Below, piece by piece: positions 32,819 through 42,222 of a stretch of 64,000 nt of DNA. Every line of letters begins with the position of its first letter. Within the stretch, counting starts at the first letter, position 1. Where the stretch lies: the NCBI RefSeq assembly GCF_000195335.1, contig NC_015387.1, positions 1,670,001 to 1,734,000 of the forward strand. Reading direction: 5' to 3'. The translations under genes and the position numbers were made by a program. The DNA is from Marinithermus hydrothermalis DSM 14884. GTDB lineage: Bacteria > Deinococcota > Deinococci > Deinococcales > Marinithermaceae. The notes beneath the pieces are model-generated. The model was not told where the DNA came from and ran no database searches. It saw only the letters and a list, made by a program, of their open reading frames with translations.

Positions 32819-33691
32819 ATGGCGGCCTTCGGTGAGGTCCAGACCCCCCTCGAACAGGCCCGGGTCGTGGTGCTCCCGGTGCCCTACGACCTCTCGCTCT
32901 CCTTCTTGCCCGGGGCGCGCAAGGGCCCCAAGGCGATCCTGGACGCCTCGGTCGAGCTCGAGCTCTTCCACGCCGAGCTGGGGATCGACCCGTCCGAGGT
33001 GGGGATTCACGCGGCGGAGGAAGTGCCTTGGGTGGCGGGGGACGCGGCGGCCTCCCACGCCCTCATCCGGGACGCGGCCCGGCGTTACCTGGAGCTCGGC
33101 CGGTTCGTGGTCGCCCTGGGGGGGGACCACTCGATCACCCACCCTCTCGTCCAGGCCCACCGCGAAGCGGTGGGGGCGTTCACCGTGCTGCACATCGACG
33201 CGCACACCGATCTCTATCCCGAGTGGCAGGGCTCGATCTACTCCCACGCCTCCCCCATCTACCGCCTGGTCCAGGAGGGGATACCGGTCGTCCAGGTCGG
33301 TCTCCGCGCGATCAGCCGTGAGTCCCTCGCCCTCATCCGCGCGCACCGCATCCCCTACTTCCCCGCGCACCGCCTGCACACCCAGGGCTGGCCCCTGCAG
33401 GAGATCCTCGACGCGCTGGGGGAGCGCGTGTACATCACCTTTGATTTCGACGCCCTCGACCCCTCGGTCATGCCCGCGGTCGGCACCCCCCTTCCGGACG
33501 GGCTCACCTACCGCGAGGCCGCGAACCTCCTCACCGCGGTCTTCCAGCACAAGGAGGTCGTGGGCATGGACTTCGTCGAGCTCAGCCCCAACGGAACCTT
33601 CCACGCGGAGATGACCGCGGCGCAGCTCGTCTACCACGCGATCGGGTGCAAGGCCCTTCAGGCCGGGTGGCTCCAACCGGAACACGAATGA
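32819..33691 (+). CDS. speB: Agmatinase / arginase-family ureohydrolase
   Basis: 290 residues. The binuclear manganese motifs are complete: GGDHS, DAHTD and SHASP in the first half and DFDALDPS near residue 215. Agmatinase-like members convert agmatine, or in Thermus N1-aminopropylagmatine, to putrescine or spermidine plus urea, a route to the long polyamines of thermophiles. Which substrate is used here cannot be told by sequence. It overlaps the next gene by ATGA, an unusual pairing with hemW. Confidence 0.9.
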   Translation: MAAFGEVQTPLEQARVVVLPVPYDLSLSFLPGARKGPKAILDASVELELFHAELGIDPSEVGIHAAEEVPWVAGDAAASHALIRDAARRYLELGRFVVALGGDHSITHPLVQAHREAVGAFTVLHIDAHTDLYPEWQGSIYSHASPIYRLVQEGIPVVQVGLRAISRESLALIRAHRIPYFPAHRLHTQGWPLQEILDALGERVYITFDFDALDPSVMPAVGTPLPDGLTYREAANLLTAVFQHKEVVGMDFVELSPNGTFHAEMTAAQLVYHAIGCKALQAGWLQPEHE

Positions 33692-34800
33692 ACCGGGTGA
33701 CCTCCCTGTACGTGCACGTCCCCTTCTGCCCCACGATCTGCCCCTACTGCGACTTCCACGTGGTGCGGCGGCACAGGGGCGTCGTGGAGGCGTACCTGCA
33801 TCGCCTCGCCGAGGAAGCCCAGGCCCTGTACGCCCACCACCCCGACCCCCTCGACACCCTGTACTTTGGCGGGGGCACCCCCAGTTTTCTTCGGGACCGG
33901 GAGTTCGAGGCCCTCTTCGCCGCCCTCCCCTGGAGGCTCGCCCCGAGGGCTGAGGTCACGCTGGAAGCCAACCCCGGCACGCTGGACCCCGCGCGCCTCG
34001 AGCACCTCAAAGCCCTGGGCGTCAACCGGATCTCGATCGGCGTCCAGAGCTTCCAGGATCCGGTCCTGAAGACGCTAGGCCGCGCGCACGGCAGAAAAGG
34101 CGCGTTCCGCGCGGTCGAGCTCGCCCAGGAAGCTGGGCTTCGGGTCTCGATCGACCTGATCCTCGGTCTGCCGGGCCAAGACGTGGCGGCCGACCTTCGC
34201 GAAGCCGTCCAGCTCGAGGTGGGGCACGTTTCCGCGTACACCCTGCAGATCGAGCCGGGCACCCCCTTCGCCGTGCGGGGCCTCGAGCCCGACCCAGAAC
34301 GCGAAGCGGCGGCCCTCGAGCAGGCCGAGGCCATCCTGGGCGAGGCCGGCCTGGTGCGGTACGAGGTCTCGAACTTCGCCCGCCCCGGCGAGGAAGCCCG
34401 GCACAACCAGGTGTACTGGCGCGCGGGGTTCTGGGCCGCCTTGGGGCCGGCGGCCGCCGGGCACTACCCGGCGGCCAACGAGGCGTACAGCGTGCGCACC
34501 ACCAACCCGCCCCTCCCCCGCTGGCTCGCGGGCGAGCCGCCCCAGCGCGAGGCGATCCCCCCCCTGGAGCACGCCAAGGAGGCCCTGATGCTGGGGTTGC
34601 GCACGCGGGAGGGCGTGGACCTCGAGGCCCTCGAGGCGCGCACCGGCCTCATGCTCTGGCCCGCCCTCGAGCCCATCGCCGCGCGCCTCGAGGCCGCAGG
34701 GCTCCTCGAGGTCGCGGAGCGCCGCCTCCGCCCCACCCGCGCGGGGCTCATGCGGCTGCACCCGGTGATCCTAGCGCTCTGGGAGGCGCTCGAGGCCTAG
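33688..34800 (+). CDS. hemW: HemW-type radical SAM protein (coproporphyrinogen III oxidase-like)
   Basis: 370 residues from ATG 33688, overlapping the upstream stop. The N-terminal VHVPFCPTICPYCDF carries the 4Fe-4S CxxxCxxC cluster motif, and GGGTPSF plus VQSFQDPVLKTLGRAH are radical SAM core motifs. The sequence fits HemW, a haem chaperone that binds haem and inserts it into respiratory enzymes, better than the true oxidase HemN, which usually has an extra N-terminal region. The 3' end overlaps the purK end by 4 nt. Confidence 0.87.
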   Translation: MNRVTSLYVHVPFCPTICPYCDFHVVRRHRGVVEAYLHRLAEEAQALYAHHPDPLDTLYFGGGTPSFLRDREFEALFAALPWRLAPRAEVTLEANPGTLDPARLEHLKALGVNRISIGVQSFQDPVLKTLGRAHGRKGAFRAVELAQEAGLRVSIDLILGLPGQDVAADLREAVQLEVGHVSAYTLQIEPGTPFAVRGLEPDPEREAAALEQAEAILGEAGLVRYEVSNFARPGEEARHNQVYWRAGFWAALGPAAAGHYPAANEAYSVRTTNPPLPRWLAGEPPQREAIPPLEHAKEALMLGLRTREGVDLEALEARTGLMLWPALEPIAARLEAAGLLEVAERRLRPTRAGLMRLHPVILALWEALEA

Positions 34801-35894
34801 GGCTCGGCCACTCCCTCAGCGCGCAGGGCGGCCAGGCGCGCCTCGAGCGTGGCCGTATCGTCCGCGCAGACTGTCACGTGCCCCAGTTTGCGGCCGGGGC
34901 GCGGGGTTTTGCCGTAGAGGTGCAGGTGTGCGCCGGGTACCCGGAGCACCGCGGCAGGCTCCGGCACCTGGCCGATCAGGTTGAGCATCGCGCTGACACC
35001 GCGCGGGGCGGTGCTCCCGAGGGGCAGGCCCGCCACGGCGCGCAGGTGGTTCTCGAACTGGCTGGTCTCGGCCCCCTCGATCGTCCAGTGGCCGGAGTTG
35101 TGCACGCGGGGGGCCATCTCGTTGGCGACGAGGCGGCCGTCGACCTGGAAGAACTCGATCGCGAGCACCCCCACGTACTCCAGGGCCTCGAGGACCCGCC
35201 GGGCGTAGACCTCGGCCGCCTCCTGCAATTCCGGCGGTGTGTCGGGCGCCGGGGCGCGCGAGAGGCGCAGGATGCCGGCCTCGTGGCGGTTCTCCACCAA
35301 AGGGTAGAAGGCGCACGTACCGTCCTGGGCGCGCACCGCGAGGATCGAGACCTCCCGCCCAAACGGCACGAACCCCTCCAGGATCAAGGGCGCGCCGCCG
35401 AGCGCTGCCCACGCGGCCTCCACGTCCCCCGCCTCCCGCAGCACGCGCTGCCCCTTCCCGTCGTACCCCAACCGGCGGGTCTTGAGCACCGCGGGTAGTC
35501 CCACGCGCGCCACCGCCTCCTCGAGGTCCGCCCGGGTGTGCACCGGCACAAAGGGCGGGGTGGGGATCCCCAACCGCTGGAAGCAGGTCTTTTCCGCGAG
35601 GCGGTCCTGCGCCACCTCGAGGGCCGCGGGCGGCGGCCGGACCGCGACCCGCTCCGCGAGGAAGCGCGCCGCTGCGACCGGCACGTTCTCGAACTCGTAG
35701 GTCACCACGTCCACCCGCGCCGCGAGCTCCGCGAGGGCCTCCGCGTCGTCGTAGGCCGCCACGAGCTGCACGCTCACCGGGCGGGCGGGGGCCTCGGGGT
35801 TCGGCTCGAGCACCACGCACTCGAGCCCCAGCGGATGTCCCGCGAGGGCGAGCATGCGCCCGAGCTGCCCGCCGCCCAGGATCCCGACCCTCAC
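34797..35894 (-). CDS. purK: 5-(carboxyamino)imidazole ribonucleotide synthase
   Basis: 365 residues. The N-terminus [15 protein letters not shown] is the PurK nucleotide-binding signature; an ATP-grasp domain follows ([57 protein letters not shown]). It carboxylates AIR to N5-CAIR with ATP and bicarbonate in purine synthesis. It is second in a purE-purK operon with a 4-nt ATGA overlap. Its end overlaps hemW by 4 nt. Confidence 0.97.
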   Translation of the reverse strand: MRVGILGGGQLGRMLALAGHPLGLECVVLEPNPEAPARPVSVQLVAAYDDAEALAELAARVDVVTYEFENVPVAAARFLAERVAVRPPPAALEVAQDRLAEKTCFQRLGIPTPPFVPVHTRADLEEAVARVGLPAVLKTRRLGYDGKGQRVLREAGDVEAAWAALGGAPLILEGFVPFGREVSILAVRAQDGTCAFYPLVENRHEAGILRLSRAPAPDTPPELQEAAEVYARRVLEALEYVGVLAIEFFQVDGRLVANEMAPRVHNSGHWTIEGAETSQFENHLRAVAGLPLGSTAPRGVSAMLNLIGQVPEPAAVLRVPGAHLHLYGKTPRPGRKLGHVTVCADDTATLEARLAALRAEGVAEP

Positions 35895-36388
35895 GGGCGC
35901 CCCTCCCGGGGGTCCGGGTGCGCGAGGACGTCGGCCGTCTGCTCCTTGCGGAAGGCCTTGAGGGCCTGCTTGATCTGGGGGTATTTGTTCGCGAGGATCG
36001 CCGCGGCCAACAGTCCCGCGTTCTTCGCACCGCTCGGCCCGATCGCGAGGGTCCCCACGGGCACGCCGCCCGGCATCTGCACGATGGAGAGGAGCGAGTC
36101 CAACCCCTTAAGGGCCCGCGACTCCACGGGTACCCCCAGAACGGGCAGGGTGGTCTTGGCCGCGACCATGCCCGGCAGGTGGGCCGCCCCGCCCGCTCCC
36201 GCGATGATCACCTCGAGGCCGCGGGACTCCGCGGTCTCGGCGTACTCGAAGAGCAGATCCGGCGTGCGGTGCGCGGAAACCACCCGCACCTCGTGGGGCA
36301 CCCCGAGCCGCTCCAGCACCTCGACCGCGTGCCGCATCGTCTCCCAGTCCGATCGTGAACCCATGATTACGCCAACGAGAGGCCGCAT
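35891..36388 (-). CDS. purE: N5-carboxyaminoimidazole ribonucleotide mutase
   Basis: 165 residues from ATG 36388, chosen because a TAGAAT -10 ends 8 nt upstream; a GTG six codons earlier overlaps that promoter. Family motifs are intact: [17 protein letters not shown] and the active-site [11 protein letters not shown]. It moves the carboxyl group of N5-CAIR to C4, giving CAIR. Co-transcribed with purK. The transcript seems leaderless. Confidence 0.97.
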   Translation of the reverse strand: MRPLVGVIMGSRSDWETMRHAVEVLERLGVPHEVRVVSAHRTPDLLFEYAETAESRGLEVIIAGAGGAAHLPGMVAAKTTLPVLGVPVESRALKGLDSLLSIVQMPGGVPVGTLAIGPSGAKNAGLLAAAILANKYPQIKQALKAFRKEQTADVLAHPDPREGRP

Positions 36389-36396
36389 CGTACCGG

Positions 36397-36402
36397 ATTC
36401 TA
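36397..36402 (-). promoter_or_regulatory. -10 element of the leaderless purEK operon
   Basis: TAGAAT on the minus strand ends 8 nt before the purE ATG. No consensus -35 is visible 17 bp upstream. Confidence 0.6.
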
Positions 36403-36431
36403 CCAAGGTCCCCCTGGGCCCCAGACGCCGG

Positions 36432-37400
36432 TCACCGCGTGGGCCCCAAGAGGTACCGGAGGCCCGGCTCGAGGCCTTGCTTCCAGGTCACCCAGTTATG
36501 CCCGCTGGGGCGCTCGTGGTAGGCGTGGGGGTAGGCCTTGTCGAAGAGCATCCCGGCAAACCGACGGTTCGCGCCCAACAGCCACTCGATCACGCCGGTC
36601 TCCACGTAAAAGCGCAGGGGCAGCCGTTCGGAGCGGGCGTACTGCTGGGTGAGCCACTCGGGGTCGTTGTAGGAGTCGCCCCCGTGGGGGTCAGCCTTCA
36701 GCGCAGCGGACTGCATGCCGACGAGCTGGAAGACCTCGGGGTTGCGGAAGGCCAGCCAGGCCGAGACCAAAGCGCCGAGCGACGCCCCCCAAAGCCCTCG
36801 TTCAGGGGTCGGGCCGTACTGGCGCTCCACCTCGGGGAGGACCTCCTCGAGGAGGAAGGCCTCGTAGGTGGGGTTGAACCAGTACTCCTTGCTGCGGTCC
36901 TTGGGCTCAACGAACACGATGCGCGCGGGCCGGGCTTCGCCCCGCTCGAGGAGCGCTTCGGCGACCTCGTGCAGCCGCGCGGTGCGGTAGTAGGCCACCC
37001 CGTCCTGGACGAAGAGCGTGACCTCCGGGGGCTCCGGGGGCTCGTACACGTAGTAGCGCCGGTCGGTGCCGAAGGCCTTCGAGGCGAGCTTGTAGCGGTG
37101 CACCTTGCCGCGCCGGAGGGTGGGACGGGGCGGTTCGGTGAAGGCGTGCCCGGGGAGGGTGACGGCGCGGGGGTAGCTCCACCACGGGTTCTGCGCCTCG
37201 TTGGGGTTGTCCGGGTCGGGGAAGGGCTTGCGGTGCGCGTCCATGAAGGCGTACTCCACGTACGCGCCTTCCGGGAACTCCAGCGTGACGGGGCCGGACA
37301 GGGGGATCGGGCGCTTGTTCCAATCGGTGAAATCCCCGATCAGGTAGGCCGCGCCCTCGGGAGGGACGAAGGTTACGTGGCGTCCTGACACCTCAACCAT
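36432..37400 (-). CDS. Alpha/beta-hydrolase esterase, Fes/esterase-D-like, with N-terminal beta domain
   Basis: 322 residues. The N-terminal ~90 residues resemble the E-set/glycogen-binding sandwich ([25 protein letters not shown]). The hydrolase part has the nucleophile elbow GLWGASLGA with Ser in GASLG, and a C-terminal His in SGHNWVTW. This architecture is known in enterochelin esterase and related enzymes. Its natural ester is unknown. It faces a peroxiredoxin gene across a 53-bp divergent promoter region. Confidence 0.85.
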   Translation of the reverse strand: MVEVSGRHVTFVPPEGAAYLIGDFTDWNKRPIPLSGPVTLEFPEGAYVEYAFMDAHRKPFPDPDNPNEAQNPWWSYPRAVTLPGHAFTEPPRPTLRRGKVHRYKLASKAFGTDRRYYVYEPPEPPEVTLFVQDGVAYYRTARLHEVAEALLERGEARPARIVFVEPKDRSKEYWFNPTYEAFLLEEVLPEVERQYGPTPERGLWGASLGALVSAWLAFRNPEVFQLVGMQSAALKADPHGGDSYNDPEWLTQQYARSERLPLRFYVETGVIEWLLGANRRFAGMLFDKAYPHAYHERPSGHNWVTWKQGLEPGLRYLLGPTR

Positions 37401-37408
37401 ACCCCTTT

Positions 37409-37432
37409 AGTCTAAAGCGCTGCTTGCTAAGA
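37409..37432. promoter_or_regulatory. Divergent promoters between esterase and peroxiredoxin
   Basis: On the minus strand TAGACT (37414-37409) ends 8 nt before the esterase ATG (leaderless). On the plus strand TAAGAT (37427-37432) precedes TAGGAGG (37442-37448) and the ATG at 37454, a normal leadered arrangement. Confidence 0.55.
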
Positions 37433-37453
37433 TGAGCCTTATAGGAGGTGCTT

Positions 37454-37945
37454 ATGAGCTTGAAGGCGGGAGATCCGCTACCGAACGCTACCGTGCTGAG
37501 CGCGAACCTCGAGCCCGTGAACCTCCGGACGTACGCCGCGGGCAAGCCGCGGGTGATCCTCTTCTTCCCCGCGGTCTTCACCCGCGTGTGCGAGAAGGAG
37601 CTCTGCACCTTCCGGGATGATCTCGCCCGGTACAACCAGCTGGGGGCCGAGGTCCTGGGCATCAGCGTGGACCTGCCGTTTAGCCAGCAGGTCTTCGCGA
37701 AGCAGTACGGGATCCCCTTCCCCCTGTTCTCGGACTTCAACAAGGAAGCGATCCGGGCCTTCGGCGTGGTCCTCCCGGACCTCAAGGGCCTCCGCGAGCT
37801 CGCGCAGCGCGCTGTGTTCGTCGCGGACGGCGAGGGCGTGGTGCGTTGGGCGTGGGTGGCGGAGCACCCGGGCCTCGAGCCTCCCTACGCCGAGGTCGAG
37901 CGGGCGGTGCGGGCCCTGGAGTCCGCCGGGATGCAGGAGGCCTAG
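37454..37945 (+). CDS. Peroxiredoxin (AhpC/TSA, BCP-AhpE-like)
   Basis: 163 residues from ATG 37454 (TAGGAGG five to six nt upstream). The peroxidatic Cys is in PAVFTRVCEKELC, the usual P-x3-T-x2-C motif, with a second Cys five residues later that may be resolving. Thioredoxin-fold strands RVILFFP and VLGISVDLPF are present. It reduces hydrogen peroxide or alkyl hydroperoxides in the cytoplasm. The ADH-like gene starts 1 nt after its stop, so the two form an operon of redox function. Confidence 0.93.
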   Translation: MSLKAGDPLPNATVLSANLEPVNLRTYAAGKPRVILFFPAVFTRVCEKELCTFRDDLARYNQLGAEVLGISVDLPFSQQVFAKQYGIPFPLFSDFNKEAIRAFGVVLPDLKGLRELAQRAVFVADGEGVVRWAWVAEHPGLEPPYAEVERAVRALESAGMQEA

Positions 37946-37946
37946 G

Positions 37947-38975
37947 ATGCGGGCCATCCTTATGAACGCCCGCGGTGGGCGCGAGGTGCTGCAGTACGGG
38001 GAGGTGCCCACGCCCGAGCCCGGCCCGGGTGAGGTGCGGGTGCGGGTCAAGGCCGTCGCGCTGAACCACCTGGATGTCTGGGTGCGCCGGGGGGTGGCGA
38101 GCCCCAAACTGCCCCTGCCCCATATTCTGGGGTGCGATGTCGCGGGCGTGGTGGACGCCCTCGGCCCCGGCGTGACGGGCCTCGAGGTGGGGCTCGAAGT
38201 CGTGGTGAACCCGGGGGTGTCGTGCGGGCGGTGCGAGCGGTGCCTCTCGGGACAGGACAACCTCTGCGCGGACTACCAGATCCTCGGGGAGCACCGCTGG
38301 GGCGGGTACGCCGAGTACGTGGTGGTGCCGGCGGCGAACGTGCTTCCGAAGCCGGAAGGCCTAAGCTTCGTGGAGGCCGCGGCGGTCCCCCTTACCTTCC
38401 TCACCGCGTGGCAGATGGTGGTGGACAAACTCCAGGTGCGGCCCGGCGAGGACGTGCTGGTTATGGCTGCGGGCTCGGGGGTCTCGGTCGCGGCGCTGCA
38501 GATCGCGAAGCTCTACGGCGCGCGGGTCATCGCGACCGCCTCGAGCGAGGCCAAGCTCGAGCGGGCCCGGGCGTTGGGGGCGGACGCGGTGGTGAACTAC
38601 TCGAGCCCCGAGTGGTACAAGGAGGTGCGGCGCCTTACGGGCGGTAAGGGCGTGGACGCGGTGGTGGACCACACCGGAGCGGAGTTCTGGCAGGGGGTCA
38701 TCAAGGCCACCGCGAACGGGGGACGCATCGCGTTCGTGGGGGCGTCCTCGGGGTACGAGGCCGTCACGCCACTCGCGCACGTGTTTTACCGGCAGCTCAC
38801 GATCTACGGCTCCACGATGGCCTCGAAGAGCCGGCTCTACCCCATCCTGCGCTTCGTGCGCGAGGGGAAGCTCAAGCCCGTGGTGGGGGCGGTGCTGCCG
38901 CTCGAGGCGGCCGCGGAGGGACACCGGCTCTTGGAGGAGCGGGCGGTGTTCGGGAAGGTCGTGCTAGAGGTGTAG
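37947..38975 (+). CDS. Zinc-type alcohol dehydrogenase / quinone oxidoreductase-like MDR protein
   Basis: 342 residues from ATG 37947. The structural zinc loop is CGRCERCLSGQDNLC (four Cys). The catalytic-zinc Cys normally near residue 40 is replaced (LNHLDVWVRRG), and ILGCDVAGVV stands where GHE is usual, as in quinone-oxidoreductase-type MDR proteins. The Rossmann domain has VLVMAAGSGVSVAALQIA for NAD(P)H. It probably reduces an enone or quinone. Reading the ORF from further upstream would merge it with a false frame in the peroxiredoxin gene. Confidence 0.9.
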   Translation: MRAILMNARGGREVLQYGEVPTPEPGPGEVRVRVKAVALNHLDVWVRRGVASPKLPLPHILGCDVAGVVDALGPGVTGLEVGLEVVVNPGVSCGRCERCLSGQDNLCADYQILGEHRWGGYAEYVVVPAANVLPKPEGLSFVEAAAVPLTFLTAWQMVVDKLQVRPGEDVLVMAAGSGVSVAALQIAKLYGARVIATASSEAKLERARALGADAVVNYSSPEWYKEVRRLTGGKGVDAVVDHTGAEFWQGVIKATANGGRIAFVGASSGYEAVTPLAHVFYRQLTIYGSTMASKSRLYPILRFVREGKLKPVVGAVLPLEAAAEGHRLLEERAVFGKVVLEV

Positions 38976-38986
38976 CCCGCGCCAAT

Positions 38987-39056
38987 TACCCATACCTCCT
39001 ATAGGTAGGACATTTGCCCCTATAATCGGGGTGTACCTTATGGGTAGGAGGTAGGG
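38987..39056 (+). promoter_or_regulatory. Promoter with TACC/GGTA palindromes (possible CsoR/CstR-type operators)
   Basis: TATAAT lies at 39021-39026. Upstream, TACCT-N5-AGGTA (38993-39007) covers the -35 position and contains CCTATAGG. Downstream, TACC-N5-GGTA (39034-39046) is followed by further GGTAGG and GGTAGGG half-sites up to the ribosome-binding site AGGAGG (39047-39052). Such TACC...GGTA pairs resemble sites of CsoR-family repressors; no such gene is present in the window, so this is an inference. Confidence 0.5.
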
Positions 39057-39057
39057 T

Positions 39058-39270
39058 ATGGAATGCAACGTGGGTACGACCGATCGCTTCGTCCGGCTGG
39101 TGCTGGGCGTCGTGCTGCTCCTCGCGGCCCTCACGGGCCAAGTCTCCGGCCCCGCCGGGACCGTGCTCGGCGTTATCGGCGCGGTCTTCGTCCTGACGGG
39201 AACGTTGCGCTTTTGCCCGCTCTACCGCCTTCTGGGCGTGCGCACCTGCCCCCCGCCCGAGGCCCGCTAA
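39058..39270 (+). CDS. DUF2892 (YgaP transmembrane domain-like) membrane protein
   Basis: 70 residues. Two hydrophobic helices (VLGVVLLLAALTG; TVLGVIGAVFVLTG) follow the typical N-terminal MECNVG-TTDRFVRL, and the family ending CPLYRLLGVRTCPP is complete. DUF2892 domains occur alone or fused to rhodanese and are often linked to sulfide or persulfide handling. AGGAGGT just upstream sets the start. A strong hairpin follows 10 nt after the stop. Confidence 0.88.
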   Translation: MECNVGTTDRFVRLVLGVVLLLAALTGQVSGPAGTVLGVIGAVFVLTGTLRFCPLYRLLGVRTCPPPEAR

Positions 39271-39279
39271 CCGCCTGCG

Positions 39280-39302
39280 GCCCGGGGGGATACCCCCCGG
39301 GC
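39280..39302. terminator. Bidirectional hairpin between convergent genes
   Basis: GCCCGGGGGG pairs perfectly with CCCCCCGGGC around an ATA loop. Neither side has a clear T-run, but the position between two convergent genes and the very stable stem suggest termination. Confidence 0.65.
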
Positions 39303-39306
39303 TAGG

Positions 39307-39660
39307 CTAGAGACAGGAGGAGTTCCGCTTGTGGCTCTCGATGTACGCGAGGGCCTCCTCCACCGTGTAGACCCGCACCTTCCCCTTCGCCTCGGGATCC
39401 AGATCCACCAGGTACTGCCGCGCCCCCTGGTCCCACATCAACCGGAACAACACCTCCTTGTCCCGCCAATCCTTCGCCGCATACACCACAAGCCCCGCAC
39501 CCACCTCGTACGGAATTAACGGGCGTACCTTCTCGCTGCCGGCCCGCGTGGTGAAGACCACCGCGAGCTTCCCTTCCGGACCCTGCAGGTACACCAGATC
39601 CAACGTGCCTTCCTTATCCGTACGTCCCAGGTAGTACAACGTCTGGTCCAGATGCTGCAT
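39307..39660 (-). CDS. Conserved hypothetical protein, 117 residues
   Basis: Start ATG 39660 is chosen because TATGAT ends 7 nt upstream; earlier in-frame starts overlap that promoter. The sequence is a small alpha/beta protein (TLDLVYLQG; KLAVVFTTRAG; GLVVYAAKDW) with a helix EEALAYIESHKR and a Cys near the C-terminus. It resembles the SseB-like or DUF-type single-domain proteins in size, but I do not recognise it. No membrane segment. Confidence 0.7.
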   Translation of the reverse strand: MQHLDQTLYYLGRTDKEGTLDLVYLQGPEGKLAVVFTTRAGSEKVRPLIPYEVGAGLVVYAAKDWRDKEVLFRLMWDQGARQYLVDLDPEAKGKVRVYTVEEALAYIESHKRNSSCL

Positions 39661-39667
39661 ACCCTGC

Positions 39668-39733
39668 ATCATACCGCCCCTCCCCCCCTCCACCATCCAC
39701 GCCCCTTCACTTTTGGGTGGCACACGGTATGAT
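39668..39733. promoter_or_regulatory. Divergent promoters with matching GGTATGATG sequences
   Basis: Minus: TATGAT (39673-39668), leaderless for the 117-residue gene. Plus: TTCACT (39706-39711) and TATGAT (39728-39733), 16 bp apart, for the NYN gene. Both -10 regions read GGTATGATG. Confidence 0.5.
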
Positions 39734-39750
39734 GAACGGGAGGGGTGAAC

Positions 39751-40311
39751 GTGGAACGCATTGGATTATTTATTGACGGCTCGTACATATACTCCGCCGC
39801 GAAGCGCATGGGCTGGAACGTCGACCACCGCCGGGTGCTCGAGCACTTTCGCGGCGACCGCGCGCTATACAACGCGTTTTACTACGCGCCGATCACCGAC
39901 CCTAACGACGAACGCCAGCTGAAATTCCTCGACGCGCTGGTCTTCATGGGGTACACGGTGCGCTCGCACGAGGTGCGGGGGGAGTCCCCCAACCTGGGAG
40001 TCTACCTGGTAACCGACCTCCTCCTCACCGCCCCCCGCTGGGAGGTGGCCCTGATCTCCAGCGGTGCCCGCGAGATCGCCCCGGCCGTCGAGGCGGTCCG
40101 CGCGATGGGCAAGGAGGTCCGGCTGCTCGGCCTGCCCGAACTCACCGACCTCGAGCTGCGCTCGAGCAGCGACCGCTTCATCGATATCCGCGAGTACCGG
40201 GAGGTGCTCGAGCGCCAGCCGGGCGGCCGCCGCGTCTACCCGGACGTCACCGCCGAGACGGAAAGCAGCACGGTGAACAACGTGCTGGACGCGCTCGAGG
40301 AAGAACTCTAG
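39751..40311 (+). CDS. NYN domain protein (LabA/DUF88, PIN-like ribonuclease fold)
   Basis: About 186 residues. The conserved Asp of the first strand is in RIGLFIDGSYIY and later acids in YLVTDLLLTA and the ISSGAREIAPAVEAVRAMGK region, as in NYN domains, which are predicted metal-dependent RNases. GTG 39751 is preferred (GGGAGGGG at 39738-39745, spacing 5); GTG 39745 would add two residues but overlaps that site. The 3' end overlaps the DUF402 gene by 4 nt. Confidence 0.85.
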   Translation: MERIGLFIDGSYIYSAAKRMGWNVDHRRVLEHFRGDRALYNAFYYAPITDPNDERQLKFLDALVFMGYTVRSHEVRGESPNLGVYLVTDLLLTAPRWEVALISSGAREIAPAVEAVRAMGKEVRLLGLPELTDLELRSSSDRFIDIREYREVLERQPGGRRVYPDVTAETESSTVNNVLDALEEEL

Positions 40312-40826
40312 CGCGGCATCCAAGGCCGCGGGGCCTCCGGCGGACGCACCGGCCAACGTCCTGTTCGCACGTGCGCGAGCACCGCAGGGATCGCGGCTTC
40401 GGCTTGCGCGGCCCAGACCGCAGGGTAGTGGGGTTTGCGGGCCTCGAACTCCGCGCGGTCCCACACCCGGCACGCGTGATCCGCGCGGCAGCGCACGTCC
40501 AGATCCAAATCGTACTGCCAGATCCGCCCCGCCTCCAGGTTGGGCGGGGTTTGTACGTTCCAGTAGTATTCCAGAACCCGGCCCATAGCGTCCAGGTCCG
40601 GCCCTCCGGAGTACCAACGTCCAGGGAAGAAGGCTACGTAGGCCGTGTGATCGAGCCGGTACACCCGCCCCCGCGCCTCATGGTGGAACAGGCTCCCTAC
40701 GGGCATGCGGGTGAGCACCCCTTCGGGGCGCACCTCGACCACCTCGGCCTCCCACCAGTAGTGCAAGGCCTCCTCAGGGTACTTGTAGAACTCCACACGC
40801 ACCGTCTCGCCTACCCGGTACCGCAT
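40308..40826 (-). CDS. DUF402 domain protein (nucleoside diphosphate / phosphodiesterase-like fold)
   Basis: 172 residues from ATG 40826; a TACACT -10 ends 7 nt upstream, which rules out earlier starts. The family motif of an acidic strand pair is seen in YWNVQTPPN and WQYDLDLDVRC, together with FPGRWY. DUF402 proteins include nucleoside triphosphatase/phosphatase enzymes and a tRNA-associated RNase-like group. The exact substrate here is unknown. Confidence 0.82.
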   Translation of the reverse strand: MRYRVGETVRVEFYKYPEEALHYWWEAEVVEVRPEGVLTRMPVGSLFHHEARGRVYRLDHTAYVAFFPGRWYSGGPDLDAMGRVLEYYWNVQTPPNLEAGRIWQYDLDLDVRCRADHACRVWDRAEFEARKPHYPAVWAAQAEAAIPAVLAHVRTGRWPVRPPEAPRPWMPR

Positions 40827-40851
40827 CCCTTGCAGTGTACCGAAACGCAAG

Positions 40852-40875
40852 GCGCGGCCGGCATGCCGGCCGCGC
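40852..40875 (-). terminator. Hairpin at the end of the ribosomal superoperon
   Basis: A perfect palindrome GCGCGGCCGG-CATG-CCGGCCGCGC starts 19 nt after the rplQ stop and is followed on the minus strand by CTTGCGTTTCGG, a weakly T-rich tail. It is the only candidate terminator for the 19-kb operon. Confidence 0.7.
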
Positions 40876-40893
40876 ACCCCCTCCAGCAAGGGA

Positions 40894-41250
40894 TTAATCC
40901 ACCAGCTCGATGATCGCGAGCTGCGTCCCATCGCCCTTACGGCGCTCGGCCAGCTTCAGAATGCGGGTGTACCCGCCCGGCCGGTCCGCGTACTTGGGCG
41001 CGATATCGTCAAACAGCTTGCGCACCACGGTCAGGTCGTGGATGTCCCGGATCACGCGCCGGCGGGCGGCCAGATCCCCCCGCTTCGCCACGTTGATCAG
41101 GTGCTCCACGAACCCCCGCAGCTCCTTCGCCTTCGGAACGGTCGTGGTGATCCGCCCGTGCCGCAACAGCGCGGTCGCCTGATTGCGGTACAGGGCCAGC
41201 CGGTGGCTCGAGTGCCGGCCCAGCTTGCGTCCAGACTTCAGGTGGCGCAT
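40894..41250 (-). CDS. rplQ: 50S ribosomal protein L17
   Basis: 118 residues, the short thermophile form. [20 protein letters not shown] and [15 protein letters not shown] are diagnostic. L17 sits near the exit tunnel. It is the last gene of the alpha part of the operon, 4 nt after rpoA, and is followed by a strong hairpin. Confidence 0.98.
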   Translation of the reverse strand: MRHLKSGRKLGRHSSHRLALYRNQATALLRHGRITTTVPKAKELRGFVEHLINVAKRGDLAARRRVIRDIHDLTVVRKLFDDIAPKYADRPGGYTRILKLAERRKGDGTQLAIIELVD

Positions 41251-41254
41251 GCTC

Positions 41255-42208
<954 letters not shown>

Positions 42209-42222
42209 AAGAACCCCTCCTC

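Noticed and set aside
31845-33614. 589-residue plus-strand ORF over hemA, hemD and the agmatinase gene
   Set aside because: It joins antisense of hemD with a wrong frame of the agmatinase gene; both real genes have full motifs.
35538-37388. 616-residue plus-strand ORF opposite purK, purE and the esterase
   Set aside because: Antisense shadow; purE and purK motifs are complete on the minus strand.
40852-40875. Mobile-element or attachment-site end
   Set aside because: The perfect palindrome fits a terminator directly after rplQ; no integrase, transposase or target duplication is nearby.
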